In this document: positions 45,679 through 53,740 of the stretch, in pieces
Layout: each line of letters starts with the position of its first letter
Numbering within the stretch: the stretch's first letter is position 1
DNA from: CAWVWF01 sp963933885
GTDB taxonomy: Bacteria; Bacteroidota; Bacteroidia; Flavobacteriales_C; GCA-002722245
Direction: 5' to 3'
Assembly (NCBI GenBank): GCA_963933885.1
Contig: CAWVWF010000003.1
Span: 1 to 60,898 of the forward strand
Length of the DNA: 60,898 nucleotides
Notes under the pieces: generated by a model
Databases searched by the model: none
Told to the model about the DNA's origin: nothing
Seen by the model: the letters and a program-made list of their open reading frames with translations, nothing else
Translations under genes and position numbers: made by a program

Positions 45679-47658
45679 TTATTGCACATGATCCTGAAAA
45701 ATTCTAATAAATAAATTCTTTAATGCATCAATTTTAACAGGCTTAGCCATGTAGTCATCTAGGCCTTTTTCAATAAATAGCTCTCTATCTCCTTCCATTG
45801 CATTAGCCGTTAAAGCAATAACAGGAGGTGATTCTCCAAGTAATTCCTTAATTCTATTTGTAGTTTCAACACCATCCATCTCAGGCATTTGGATATCCAT
45901 TAATATAATGTCATATTGATTGGTTTTACATTTTTCTATAGCTTTTCTCCCTGAATTTACCTTATCTACTGTGCATCCTAAATGCTTTAACATAAGTTCT
46001 GCTGTTAGTAAATTTACTAAGATATCATCCACGATTAAAACTCTTTTATCGAATTTTGCAATATCCTTTTTCAGCTTAACCTCAGATAGACTTGTTTTTT
46101 TATCAGCTTTAGCTTTAAAAGTAAACCAAAAATTACTTCCTTCTCCAGGTGTTGATTCTAAGCCAATTTCGCCTCCCATTAAGTCAATTAGGTTTTTACA
46201 AATGGCCAAGCCCAATCCTGTTCCTTTTACTTTTTTAGAAGAACTTTGATCTAATTGTTGGAAATTTTGAAACAGTTTGGTTTTATTTTCTTCTGATACA
46301 CCTTCCCCTGTATCTATTATTTCAATTTTATATAACTCAAGGTTTACTTTTGAAACAATCATCTTAACGCTTCCTTGCTCTGTAAACTTAATAGCATTAC
46401 CATATAAGTTAGAGAGAACTTGAATTAATTTTCCTTTTGCTCCAATTAAAGCAGGGGGAACATCCTCTTTAACAGAAGAATGAAATGTTAATCCTTTGTT
46501 AGTAGCCAGAGAACTGAATAGATTACTTACCTGAGTAAGAATCTGTTCTATTTCAAAATTTTCATTCACCAGTTCTACTTTTCCTGCTTCTAATTTAGAA
46601 AGGTCAAGAATGTCATTTAGCAAATTTAATAGTTCATTTGATGAAGAATTTATAACTCGAACAATCTTTTTCTGATCAGTATCTAAGTTAGTTGTTGTCT
46701 TTAAAACATCAACCATTCCAATGATGCCATTCATTGGTGTTCTAATTTCATGAGACATATTGGATAAAAATTCTGATCTAAACTGTAAGGATTTCTCGAC
46801 AAGTTTTTTTTCTAATTCTAGTTTTTTTACTTTTTCTATAGCATTGTTTTTTGTCTTCAATAATTCAAAATTACCTGCCAACGACTTACTCATCTCTCTT
46901 ACTGAACTCCCTAACTCGACAAATTCATCATACCCTTTGATGTCTATGCTCACATCAAAATTCCCTAGAGATAATTGTTTAGTTATTTCTTCTAATTGAT
47001 AAATTGGCTTAGTGATTTTAATCAAGCTTTTACCAATAATTATAATAATAAGTATAGCTATGAAAACACCTGAAAACAATGAGCCATAAGTAATCATAGA
47101 TAAATCTTCAGATAATTTATTTTGATATTGGGCCTCTTTTTTTCGTAGATCGTGTTTCAAATGAGAAACGAAAAAGTTAAGAGCACTAAGCTCATTCATT
47201 ATGTTTTTTGAGTAAAATTCTGACAGAGATTTTCTATTAGAATTTAAGTCTTTAATGTTTATTAAATATGTATTAACCTTAGAAACAAGGTGATCTCCTA
47301 TTTGAATAATTTTATTTATTGCTTCATACTCTTGGTTGAGCTCAGAGTCCATCTCTAATAATGAACGTAATTGAATATTTAAACTAGGCACATCAACGTC
47401 AATATATCCTCTAGCCTTATTATAACCACTATAACTAGCCGTTGAATTTAGCTTTTTACCTTTTGGTAGAGTAATTTCAAATTCTCGTTGAATAAAGGCA
47501 TAGTTATTTATTATTATGCTTATGGGAGCTATCTGTTTATTAAACCTTTGATAATCATCTTTTACTCTTTTAACTAAAAAAAAAGAACATAAAGTAATAC
47601 CCAGCAGTATTAATGTTAGAATAGAAGAACTTAATAAGAGGTTTTTTTTTATGGTCAT
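45679..47658 (-). CDS. Hybrid sensor histidine kinase
   Basis: The product has 659 residues. A first membrane helix at about 9-29, a periplasmic helical region of about 150 residues, a second helix near 190-210 (SLFSGVFIAILIIIIIG) and a HAMP-like linker precede HisKA with FLSNMSHEIRTPMNG (His about 302). The ATPase domain has LYGNAIKF, DTGEGV and KGTGLGLAICKNLI. The C-terminal receiver has ILMDIQMPEMDG with the phospho-acceptor Asp about 588. No output domain follows, so phosphate should pass to another protein. A periplasmic-binding lipoprotein gene lies 62 bases upstream on the same strand and probably supplies the ligand-sensing part. Confidence 0.93.
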   Translation of the reverse strand: MTIKKNLLLSSSILTLILLGITLCSFFLVKRVKDDYQRFNKQIAPISIIINNYAFIQREFEITLPKGKKLNSTASYSGYNKARGYIDVDVPSLNIQLRSLLEMDSELNQEYEAINKIIQIGDHLVSKVNTYLINIKDLNSNRKSLSEFYSKNIMNELSALNFFVSHLKHDLRKKEAQYQNKLSEDLSMITYGSLFSGVFIAILIIIIIGKSLIKITKPIYQLEEITKQLSLGNFDVSIDIKGYDEFVELGSSVREMSKSLAGNFELLKTKNNAIEKVKKLELEKKLVEKSLQFRSEFLSNMSHEIRTPMNGIIGMVDVLKTTTNLDTDQKKIVRVINSSSNELLNLLNDILDLSKLEAGKVELVNENFEIEQILTQVSNLFSSLATNKGLTFHSSVKEDVPPALIGAKGKLIQVLSNLYGNAIKFTEQGSVKMIVSKVNLELYKIEIIDTGEGVSEENKTKLFQNFQQLDQSSSKKVKGTGLGLAICKNLIDLMGGEIGLESTPGEGSNFWFTFKAKADKKTSLSEVKLKKDIAKFDKRVLIVDDILVNLLTAELMLKHLGCTVDKVNSGRKAIEKCKTNQYDIILMDIQMPEMDGVETTNRIKELLGESPPVIALTANAMEGDRELFIEKGLDDYMAKPVKIDALKNLFIRIFQDHVQ

Positions 47659-47720
47659 AAAATATATTGCTTTGTACCTTTGTTCTTTTTAAGAATAAAT
47701 TCTATAATTCCATTTTAATA

Positions 47721-48851
47721 TTACTTAGTAACACTCTCTAACTCACTCTTCCCATTATATCTATACAATGAAAAATAGATCCCTTTTGACGCTCCATCCT
47801 TCCCTATTGAAATATTACCGCAAACACCATTATACAAATTGACACTAAATAATGATTCTCGGAGATAGTTGGTTAATTCTTTTTTCTCGATTTCTTGTTC
47901 ATTTATATTTCCGAGTATATCCATTACTAAGCCGCCAGCATCATAAGCTTGAAATATAGACCAGTATGTTTCAGGTACATTTTGATATTTAGCTTTATAT
48001 TTAACTAGTAATTCTTCAGCTTTAAATTTATTTCCATCCCTGTGAGTGAAAAAAGGAATTTCAATAAATAAGCTATCTTTAGCTGTTCTCTCAATGACAT
48101 CTTTATCAATAAAAAGATTAATTCCAAAAAAATGAGGTTTTACATTACTCTTCATACATTGGTCTAAGAATATTGAAGCCTGATGATATGTGAAATACAC
48201 AAAACAATCTGTTCCATCCTCTTTTCCTTTCTTGATCTCTTTTGTAAAACTTTTTTGATTAGGATCTACTTCCTTTATTTCACAAGTAATATTTCTCAAT
48301 TTAAGGTCATTATAAGTTTCCATTGCGACTCTCTTCATAAAGTCATTTGGATAATAAAATATTTTAACGTTATTCAGTTCTAATTCAGCAATTCTAAGTG
48401 CAACCATTTCTCCTGCATCTTCAGTCTTTTTTCCTATTTTAAAAGTGTTTTTATTTAGAGAAGAGAGTAGTGCATCATTATTTAAAAGATTAACTAAAAT
48501 GATATCATCTTTTATGAGTAGGTCTTGAAGAGCCACTGTTCCATCGGTATTACTCATAAATACCATATCTATATCATGTTTTTCTTTTAACTTTTTGTAA
48601 CATGGGATAGCATTTTCTTTTTTCCATTTGTCATCTTCAATATATAACTCCGCTTCTGGTTGGTCTTTGTCTCTATCTTGATTATACTCTGTTACTAATA
48701 GCTGAAGAGCATTAGATGAACCTATCCCAAAGTCAGTTGCTGTCTCCGTTAATGGACCTATGTAGCCTATTTTTATCTTCTCAATTTTATTTGATTGACA
48801 AGAATAAAAGAATACGGAGGAAAGAATAAATATATATGCCCAATATTTCAT
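47721..48851 (-). CDS. Periplasmic-binding-protein-like lipoprotein (branched-chain amino acid binding fold)
   Basis: The product has 376 residues with a lipoprotein signal (FILSSVFFYSCQS, lipidated Cys18). The mature part begins IEKIKIGYIGPLTETATDFG and contains the type I periplasmic-binding fold of the Peripla_BP_6 / LivJ group: DIDMVFMSNTDGTVALQDLL, LRIAELELNNVKIFYYPNDF, and a second lobe with CFVYFTYHQASIFLDQCM and FQAYDAGGLVMDILGNI. No permease or ATPase gene is nearby, which argues against transport. The hybrid kinase 62 bases downstream suggests a sensing pair like TorT/TorS or LuxP/LuxQ. A minus-strand TATATTTG box lies upstream. Confidence 0.88.
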   Translation of the reverse strand: MKYWAYIFILSSVFFYSCQSNKIEKIKIGYIGPLTETATDFGIGSSNALQLLVTEYNQDRDKDQPEAELYIEDDKWKKENAIPCYKKLKEKHDIDMVFMSNTDGTVALQDLLIKDDIILVNLLNNDALLSSLNKNTFKIGKKTEDAGEMVALRIAELELNNVKIFYYPNDFMKRVAMETYNDLKLRNITCEIKEVDPNQKSFTKEIKKGKEDGTDCFVYFTYHQASIFLDQCMKSNVKPHFFGINLFIDKDVIERTAKDSLFIEIPFFTHRDGNKFKAEELLVKYKAKYQNVPETYWSIFQAYDAGGLVMDILGNINEQEIEKKELTNYLRESLFSVNLYNGVCGNISIGKDGASKGIYFSLYRYNGKSELESVTK

Positions 48852-48916
48852 AGTAAATTTTAGGTTCTTTACGGATTTTAATATTTTTAGTTCTTAATAT
48901 CAACGGTTTTCGTTTT

Positions 48917-48924
48917 CAAATATA
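48917..48924 (-). promoter_or_regulatory. -7 box for the binding-protein / kinase operon
   Basis: Read on the minus strand the bases are TATATTTG, a full TAnnTTTG match, 65 bases before the lipoprotein start. Confidence 0.4.
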
Positions 48925-49070
48925 ATCATTTTAACCATAAAGTTGAATGATTTTGACAGATGCGATAGAGCCAAAACATAGTAATTCCACCTGTTTCCCC
49001 CTCAAAATCCCACCCCCTTTTCCGATCTTCTCTATATAAAAGATGGTGGTAGGCCCACCATCATCATAAT

Positions 49071-49090
49071 GGGGACGTTCACCAAGTAAA
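49071..49090 (-). repeat. TTTACTTGGTGAACGTCCCC repeat, inverted relative to copies A and B
   Basis: An exact 20-base match on the minus strand to the segment ending copies A and B. Just to its left is a hairpin GATGGTGG / CCACCATC at 49042-49062. It forms the left border of the partial gene copy at 49107-49325. Confidence 0.85.
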
Positions 49091-49106
49091 GAATATGACA
49101 ATATGA

Positions 49107-49325
49107 TTAAAGATTAGATCCTAGATATAATTCACTAACAGCAATTCCTATTCTTTCTAAATTCCTCCAAAGCTTTTTTCTTGATTTTCTTTTTTGCTTA
49201 ATTTCTAGATTCCCTTCATAATCCAATTTTAGAGATTCGAATTCTGGTAATTGATGTTGCTTGATGATGGGAATTCCTTCGGGAGTTATGACATGGATTC
49301 TGGCGATATTCTGATCTATTTCCAT
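49107..49325 (-). pseudogene. Partial duplicate of the 158-residue membrane protein gene at 52.7 kb
   Basis: The 72-codon frame begins with ATG and matches the C-terminal half of the protein encoded at 52730-53206 from its residue 85 on. Both share HQLPEF, then GNLEIK and KRKSRKKLWRNLERIGI, with about 70 percent identity overall. The membrane helix and periplasmic half are absent, and the last dozen residues diverge. It is enclosed by two direct copies of the CTTGGTG repeat (49071-49090 and 49340-49358). It could still be translated, but a gene fragment carried between repeats is the better reading. Confidence 0.7.
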
Positions 49326-49339
49326 TGCAATTATTTATA

Positions 49340-49380
49340 GGGACGCTCACCAAGTAAATAATCGACCACCAAGTAAATAA
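49340..49380 (-). repeat. CTTGGTGAGCGTCCC repeat with a second partial copy
   Basis: On the minus strand TTTACTTGGTGAGCGTCCC (49340-49358) differs from the other copies by one base. Directly right of it the segment ACCACCAAGTAAATAA (49366-49380) repeats half of the motif. It borders the partial gene copy on the right. Confidence 0.75.
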
Positions 49381-49394
49381 TACGATACTCAAAT

Positions 49395-49426
49395 TATGTA
49401 CTATCGAAACCTTGGTGAGCGTCCCC
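49395..49426 (+). repeat. CTTGGTGAGCGTCCCC repeat, TATGTA-CTATCGAAAC form
   Basis: This is the counterpart of the repeat at 45305-45335, with two substitutions. It faces the previous minus-strand copies, so the 49.07-49.43 kb cluster has inverted ends. From 49427 to 49675 I see no gene and no further repeat. Confidence 0.75.
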
Positions 49427-49675
49427 CCTATTATCTCACATTATCCTCAGTTCTTGAGTTATTAACCAATAAGCCTTTTAATAAGCTAGGTTTGTCATGT
49501 CGTATACTTGAAACTGTCCCCTTTCCGTTAAGTTACAACTCCATAGTTATTGAAGCTGTCTGAAAACGTTTCTTGATTTAAATCCTTTTAAACTCTCATT
49601 TCATCCTTTAATTAGTGAAAAGTAACCGGTGGTTCATTCGTGAACAGGTTTGGTTTTATTATTAGTTTAATGCCT

Positions 49676-49683
49676 TATTTTTG
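49676..49683 (+). promoter_or_regulatory. Promoter of the beta-helix protein gene
   Basis: TATTTTTG matches TAnnTTTG and a TTTG at 49650-49653 lies 22 bases upstream. The ATG at 49703 follows after 19 bases, which favours that start over the GTG at 49640. Confidence 0.55.
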
Positions 49684-49702
49684 CTTGAAAATAAGTATAA
49701 CT

Positions 49703-52690
49703 ATGAAAAAGATATTCCTTTTTGCTTTAATCTCTTGTTACTCTATTTTGAGTGCGAATGTAATTTATGTTTCTCCGGGAGGTACAGGAGATGGGAGTTC
49801 TTGGCAGAACTCAACAGACCTTACTACTTTGCCATGGCTCACGCCTACCGATAGTGTTTGGGTTAAACAAGGTACTTATATACCTCATGCAACTGATCAG
49901 AGTAAAAAATTCTATTTTTTACAATCAAATTTCTATGGTGGTTTCTCAGGAGTTGAAACAATGCTCGATCAAAGAGATTATATAAATAATAAAACATATT
50001 TATCCGGAGACATTAACGCTCCTGGATTTCACGAGGATAATTCTGATTTGGTGCTATTTATGAGTGCTAATACTGTTCTCGATGGTTTTTATTTTGTAGG
50101 TGGTGGAGATGATCAATTTATTGAAATAACAGATGGAAATATAGGAACTATAAAAATTAATAATTGTGATTTTGATGGATCTAGTAATCCTGGGGAATAT
50201 GGTGTAAAAAACACTGGTATTGCTGGAGAATTAGAGCTTGAGAATTGTGTGTTTCATGATTTTAACTTTTCAACTCTTAATTTTGGAACTGCTTTGCATT
50301 CGAATACAATTACAAGAATTACAGCTTGTGAATTCGATAATATTACAAACGCTTCAGGAGTCATTCGTATTCATAAAAATCCGTTTTCGGCTTATAATAC
50401 TTTTATTATTAAAACTAAGATTACTAATTGTGCTATAGCTGCAGGGTATGGTTTAATTGCTCACTTGAATGATACTAGGCACACTATGATGCTTAGCGGT
50501 TGTGAAGTAACAGGGAATTCAGGAGCATCATCAATTTTTGGAGCGGCAAAAGATCAAAATTGGAGTAGTGGAAGTTTATTGATTTATAGTTCTTTAATTT
50601 CTGGAAATTCGTTTTTAAGAGGTTTAGTCGAAAAACATGGTGGATTCGGAAGTTTAAAGATTTCTAAATCTCAAATTATTAATAACATCTATGCTGCGGA
50701 TGTGGACAAGTATGATGCGAATATTGGAAGTTTTATTTATGTTAATCAAATACGTTCTCCTGAAAGCATAACGATCGAATCATCAACTTTTGAAAATAAC
50801 GAGAGATTCAATGGAAGTGTGTTTGCTTCTTTTATTCAATCAAACATAAGTGATAGTTTAATAATTGAAAATTCTACTTTCGAAAGTAATACTGGATCAA
50901 CTAGTTTTATAGAAGGAGACAAAGGAGGGCGTATTGAAAAAAGTAAATTTATTAATAATACAGCGAGGGATCAATTTCTAAAAATGTATTCAATTCATTG
51001 TAATAGAAGTCTTTTTGTGAAAAACACTATTGATAATGGAGGTTTTGGTGCTTTTTATTCTGAATTGAATTACAACTTTGATAAGTCAAGTTTTTATAAT
51101 TGCACATTTGCAGACAACATTTGTACTAAACCAGCATTTTATTTCTATGAAGGAAGATCAAACGCAACTGAATTCAGAAATTGCATTATAACTAATAATA
51201 GTGGTGGGAATATTGATGTAAGGGAACACTTCACTCCAACTTGGAGTATTGCTTATTCAATAACAGATAATTCAGTAATGTTTAAAGATACAAGTGCAAA
51301 TAATTATCAATTAAGTTTAACTTCTCCTGGGATAGACGCAGGTAATTCATACTGGGCAGGAAGTAATGACATTGAAGGTCATTCATGGAAAGATATCAGT
51401 ACTGTTGTAAATACAGGTGCAGGTACTCCTGATTACACAGATATAGGAGCGTTTGAATCGTTAGAGTGTTCAAATTCTGTAAGTACAGCGATTGATGTAG
51501 TTTGTGAAGGGGATACGTTAGTTTTTGGAACTCAAAAACTTTTCGCAGCAGGAGATTATACTGAGGTTTTCGAATCGTATCAAGGATGTGACAGCTCTGT
51601 TACAATAACATTATCATTGAATGATACATTTAACCTTACTTCTTCAGAGACAGTTTGTTTTGGTGAGTCATATGTGTTTGGATTTCAGACATTAAATTCT
51701 TCTGGAGAATACAAAGAGACTTTTCAAACAATTTCAGGATGTGATAGCACTGTTACATTAGACTTTATAGTAAAAGAAGAGAAAAAATCAATTTTAGATG
51801 AAACTATTTGTAGTGGTGAATCTTATGTTTTAGGAACTCAAACGATTAGTACTTCTGGTCAATTTATTGAAATTTTTCAAGTAGGTGATTGTGATAGTGC
51901 TGTTACTTTAAATTTGACTGTTGCGTCTAATTATAATGATCAAGTATCAGTAGATATTTGTACAGGTAGTAACTACGCCTTTGGTAGCCAAACAGTATCT
52001 TCTGCAGGATTCTATCAAGAAACTTTCTCAAGTATTTCAGGGTGTGATAGTATTGTTACATTAACGGTCTCAATGATTAGTCCTAAAACGGGATCAGAAA
52101 CTGCATCAATCTGTAATGGAGAGACTTATACTTTCGGAACTCAAACATTAACTTCAGCAGGACAATTTCATGAGACTTTTGAAGCAACTAACGGTTGCGA
52201 TAGTATTGTTACACTAGATTTGAGTGTAACTACTATTGATAAAACAATAAGTATTAGTAATGACGAAGTAGAACTTACTTCTAACGAAGTAGGAGCTTCT
52301 TATCAATGGATAAACTGTTTTATTGATATGGATGTTCAAGGGGAAACTAGTCAAATGTTTACAGCAAACTTAAATGGTAGTTATGCAGTAGAGGTAACAA
52401 AAGAAAGTTGTATTGATACTTCAGCATGTGAGACTATATTATCGGTAGGAATAGAATCACTTGCTTCAAATGGAGTTAGAATCTATCCAAACCCAAGTTT
52501 TGGACAAATTACTATAGAAGGTGAGTTTTCAAATGGAAAACTAATGAGCTTAAACGGAACTTTGATTTCTGCTTTCAAAAACAGTAATGGTTCAATTGAA
52601 ATTTCAAACCTTGCAAAAGGAATTTATTTTATAAAACTATATAAGAATAATAAATACTTAGGTACTCAAAAACTTGTTGTTAGTAAATAG
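49703..52690 (+). CDS. T9SS-secreted beta-helix protein with cysteine repeats
   Basis: The product has 995 residues from the ATG at 49703. The signal peptide (FALISCYSILSA) is followed by YVSPGGTGDGSSWQNSTDL, the opening of many right-handed parallel beta-helix proteins, and about 500 residues of turns such as NNCDFDGSSNPG, ENCVFHDFNF and NSTFESNTGSTSF. Then come five repeats of about 55 residues of the form ICxGExYxFGxQTLxxSGxYxETF-x-GCDSxVTL (about 580-860), and a type A T9SS sorting domain (RIYPNPSFGQITIEGEFSNG, LAKGIYFIKLYKNNK, ending KLVVSK). It should be exported to the cell surface, possibly as an adhesin or polysaccharide-binding protein. It lies between the repeat cluster and the minus-strand module and ends at a shared terminator. 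Confidence 0.88.
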   Translation: MKKIFLFALISCYSILSANVIYVSPGGTGDGSSWQNSTDLTTLPWLTPTDSVWVKQGTYIPHATDQSKKFYFLQSNFYGGFSGVETMLDQRDYINNKTYLSGDINAPGFHEDNSDLVLFMSANTVLDGFYFVGGGDDQFIEITDGNIGTIKINNCDFDGSSNPGEYGVKNTGIAGELELENCVFHDFNFSTLNFGTALHSNTITRITACEFDNITNASGVIRIHKNPFSAYNTFIIKTKITNCAIAAGYGLIAHLNDTRHTMMLSGCEVTGNSGASSIFGAAKDQNWSSGSLLIYSSLISGNSFLRGLVEKHGGFGSLKISKSQIINNIYAADVDKYDANIGSFIYVNQIRSPESITIESSTFENNERFNGSVFASFIQSNISDSLIIENSTFESNTGSTSFIEGDKGGRIEKSKFINNTARDQFLKMYSIHCNRSLFVKNTIDNGGFGAFYSELNYNFDKSSFYNCTFADNICTKPAFYFYEGRSNATEFRNCIITNNSGGNIDVREHFTPTWSIAYSITDNSVMFKDTSANNYQLSLTSPGIDAGNSYWAGSNDIEGHSWKDISTVVNTGAGTPDYTDIGAFESLECSNSVSTAIDVVCEGDTLVFGTQKLFAAGDYTEVFESYQGCDSSVTITLSLNDTFNLTSSETVCFGESYVFGFQTLNSSGEYKETFQTISGCDSTVTLDFIVKEEKKSILDETICSGESYVLGTQTISTSGQFIEIFQVGDCDSAVTLNLTVASNYNDQVSVDICTGSNYAFGSQTVSSAGFYQETFSSISGCDSIVTLTVSMISPKTGSETASICNGETYTFGTQTLTSAGQFHETFEATNGCDSIVTLDLSVTTIDKTISISNDEVELTSNEVGASYQWINCFIDMDVQGETSQMFTANLNGSYAVEVTKESCIDTSACETILSVGIESLASNGVRIYPNPSFGQITIEGEFSNGKLMSLNGTLISAFKNSNGSIEISNLAKGIYFIKLYKNNKYLGTQKLVVSK

Positions 52691-52707
52691 ATAGGTTACT
52701 AGTTTTT

Positions 52708-52742
52708 AAAGCCCTAGGTTCATTTTAACCTAGGGCTTTTTT
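52708..52742. terminator. Bidirectional terminator between the beta-helix gene and the minus-strand module
   Basis: The perfect 10-base stem GCCCTAGGTT / AACCTAGGGC (52711-52720 and 52727-52736) with loop CATTTT has A residues on the left and T residues on the right. The stop codon of the last module gene lies within the stem. Confidence 0.92.
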
Positions 52743-53206
52743 ATTTTCCATCCAATGTAAAAAGTTGTTATTCCAATTCCAATTCTTTCTAAATTTCTCC
52801 AGAGTTTCTTTCTTGATTTTCTTTTTGGCTTGATTTCTAGATTTCCTTCATGATCTAGTTTTAGATATTGGAATTCTGGTAATTGATGTTGTTTGATCAT
52901 TGGAATTCCTTCTGGTGTTATTATGTGAATTTTGGCGGTATTCTGATCTAATTCCATTGCTAGGAATAAAGTGTCATGAATTAGTTTTTCTCTGATTAGA
53001 GTATCCGTTTTGTGGATGTAGATTTTGTGTGGTTTGATAACCTCTTTGATCACGATTTCCTTGTATGGTTTGTTCACGTTGATCGTATCAGTTTTGATGA
53101 CTTCTACAAATTGATTTGATGTAGTTGCGCTTCTTAGGAAGGACCACCAGATTATTACCATCATAATAGCTCCCAAAGCAAAATATGTGATTCTTTTTTT
53201 CTGCAT
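52730..53206 (-). CDS. Module gene 14: small membrane-anchored protein, unknown
   Basis: The product has 158 residues. One membrane helix (YFALGAIMMVIIWWSFL, about 8-24) is followed by an extracytoplasmic stretch with repeated charged and beta-branched residues (IKTDTINVNKPYKEIVIKEV, then KIYIHKTDTLIREKLIHDTL) and a basic C-terminus (KPKRKSRKKLWRNLERIGIG) ending in a second weak hydrophobic segment. It overlaps the RadC-like gene by one base and is the last gene of the fourteen-gene run. A truncated copy of its 3' half lies at 49107-49325 between repeats. No family is recognised. In a virus-like reading it would be a membrane or lysis-associated protein. Confidence 0.7.
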   Translation of the reverse strand: MQKKRITYFALGAIMMVIIWWSFLRSATTSNQFVEVIKTDTINVNKPYKEIVIKEVIKPHKIYIHKTDTLIREKLIHDTLFLAMELDQNTAKIHIITPEGIPMIKQHQLPEFQYLKLDHEGNLEIKPKRKSRKKLWRNLERIGIGITTFYIGWKIKKP

Positions 53207-53739
53207 TATAATAAGCCGTCGTCGGCGAATGAGAAGTGAGATTCTTTGGTGATTATGATGTGATCTAGGACTTGAATGTCCATTGTTTTTCCTGATTCCT
53301 TTATTTTTCTGGTGATTGCGATATCTTGTTCGCTTGGTCTTAAACTCCCACTTGGGTGGTTGTGCGCGATGATGATTGAAGTAGCTAAACTTTCTAGCGC
53401 CATTGAGAAAAGCAAACGTAAATCAACTACTGTTGCACTTAATCCGCCTTTGCTTAGTAGTTGGTAGCCAAGTACTCGGTTGTCTCGATCTAGTAACAAG
53501 ACCAAGAACTCTTCGCGGACTTCCATTTGGGAACTCCAGAGTTCTCGAAGTAGTCCAACAACTTCTTGTGCTGAACCAATTTTAGGACGTTCTGAAGCCT
53601 TTAGTTTCTTGCTGTAAACTATTCTAACCTTTGGCGGGCGGTTGGTTAATTTCCCGAGCGAGATGCCTTTGCTTTTTGCGAATCGATAGATTGCGAAAAG
53701 GATGGTTAGGATTGATATGGTAATCACTGTTTTTTTCAT
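53206..53739 (-). CDS. Module gene 13: membrane-anchored RadC/JAB-domain protein
   Basis: The product has 177 residues. A membrane helix at the N-terminus (TVITISILTILFAIYRF, about 3-19) and a short linker precede a RadC-type JAB domain (about 55-177) with EEFLVLLLDRDNRVLG and the metal-binding HNHPSGSLRPSEQD (HxH...SxxD), then LDHIIITKESHFSFAD. The helix-hairpin-helix half of ordinary RadC is absent. RadC-type JAB proteins are common on mobile elements; an N-terminal membrane anchor is unusual and points to a task at the membrane, such as peptidase action, rather than DNA repair. It abuts gene 12 (1-base gap) and overlaps gene 14 (1 base). Confidence 0.88.
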   Translation of the reverse strand: MKKTVITISILTILFAIYRFAKSKGISLGKLTNRPPKVRIVYSKKLKASERPKIGSAQEVVGLLRELWSSQMEVREEFLVLLLDRDNRVLGYQLLSKGGLSATVVDLRLLFSMALESLATSIIIAHNHPSGSLRPSEQDIAITRKIKESGKTMDIQVLDHIIITKESHFSFADDGLL

Positions 53740-53740
53740 T

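Noticed and set aside
45132..49426. Integron cassette array with attC sites
   Set aside because: The recombinases lack an integron-specific insert that I can see, the repeats lack the paired GTTRRRY / RYYYAAC cores, and the cargo consists of fragments and large minus-strand genes rather than single-gene cassettes.
45188..49426. CRISPR array made of the CTTGGTG repeats
   Set aside because: Copies are in both orientations, irregularly spaced from tens of bases to 3 kb, and no cas gene is present.
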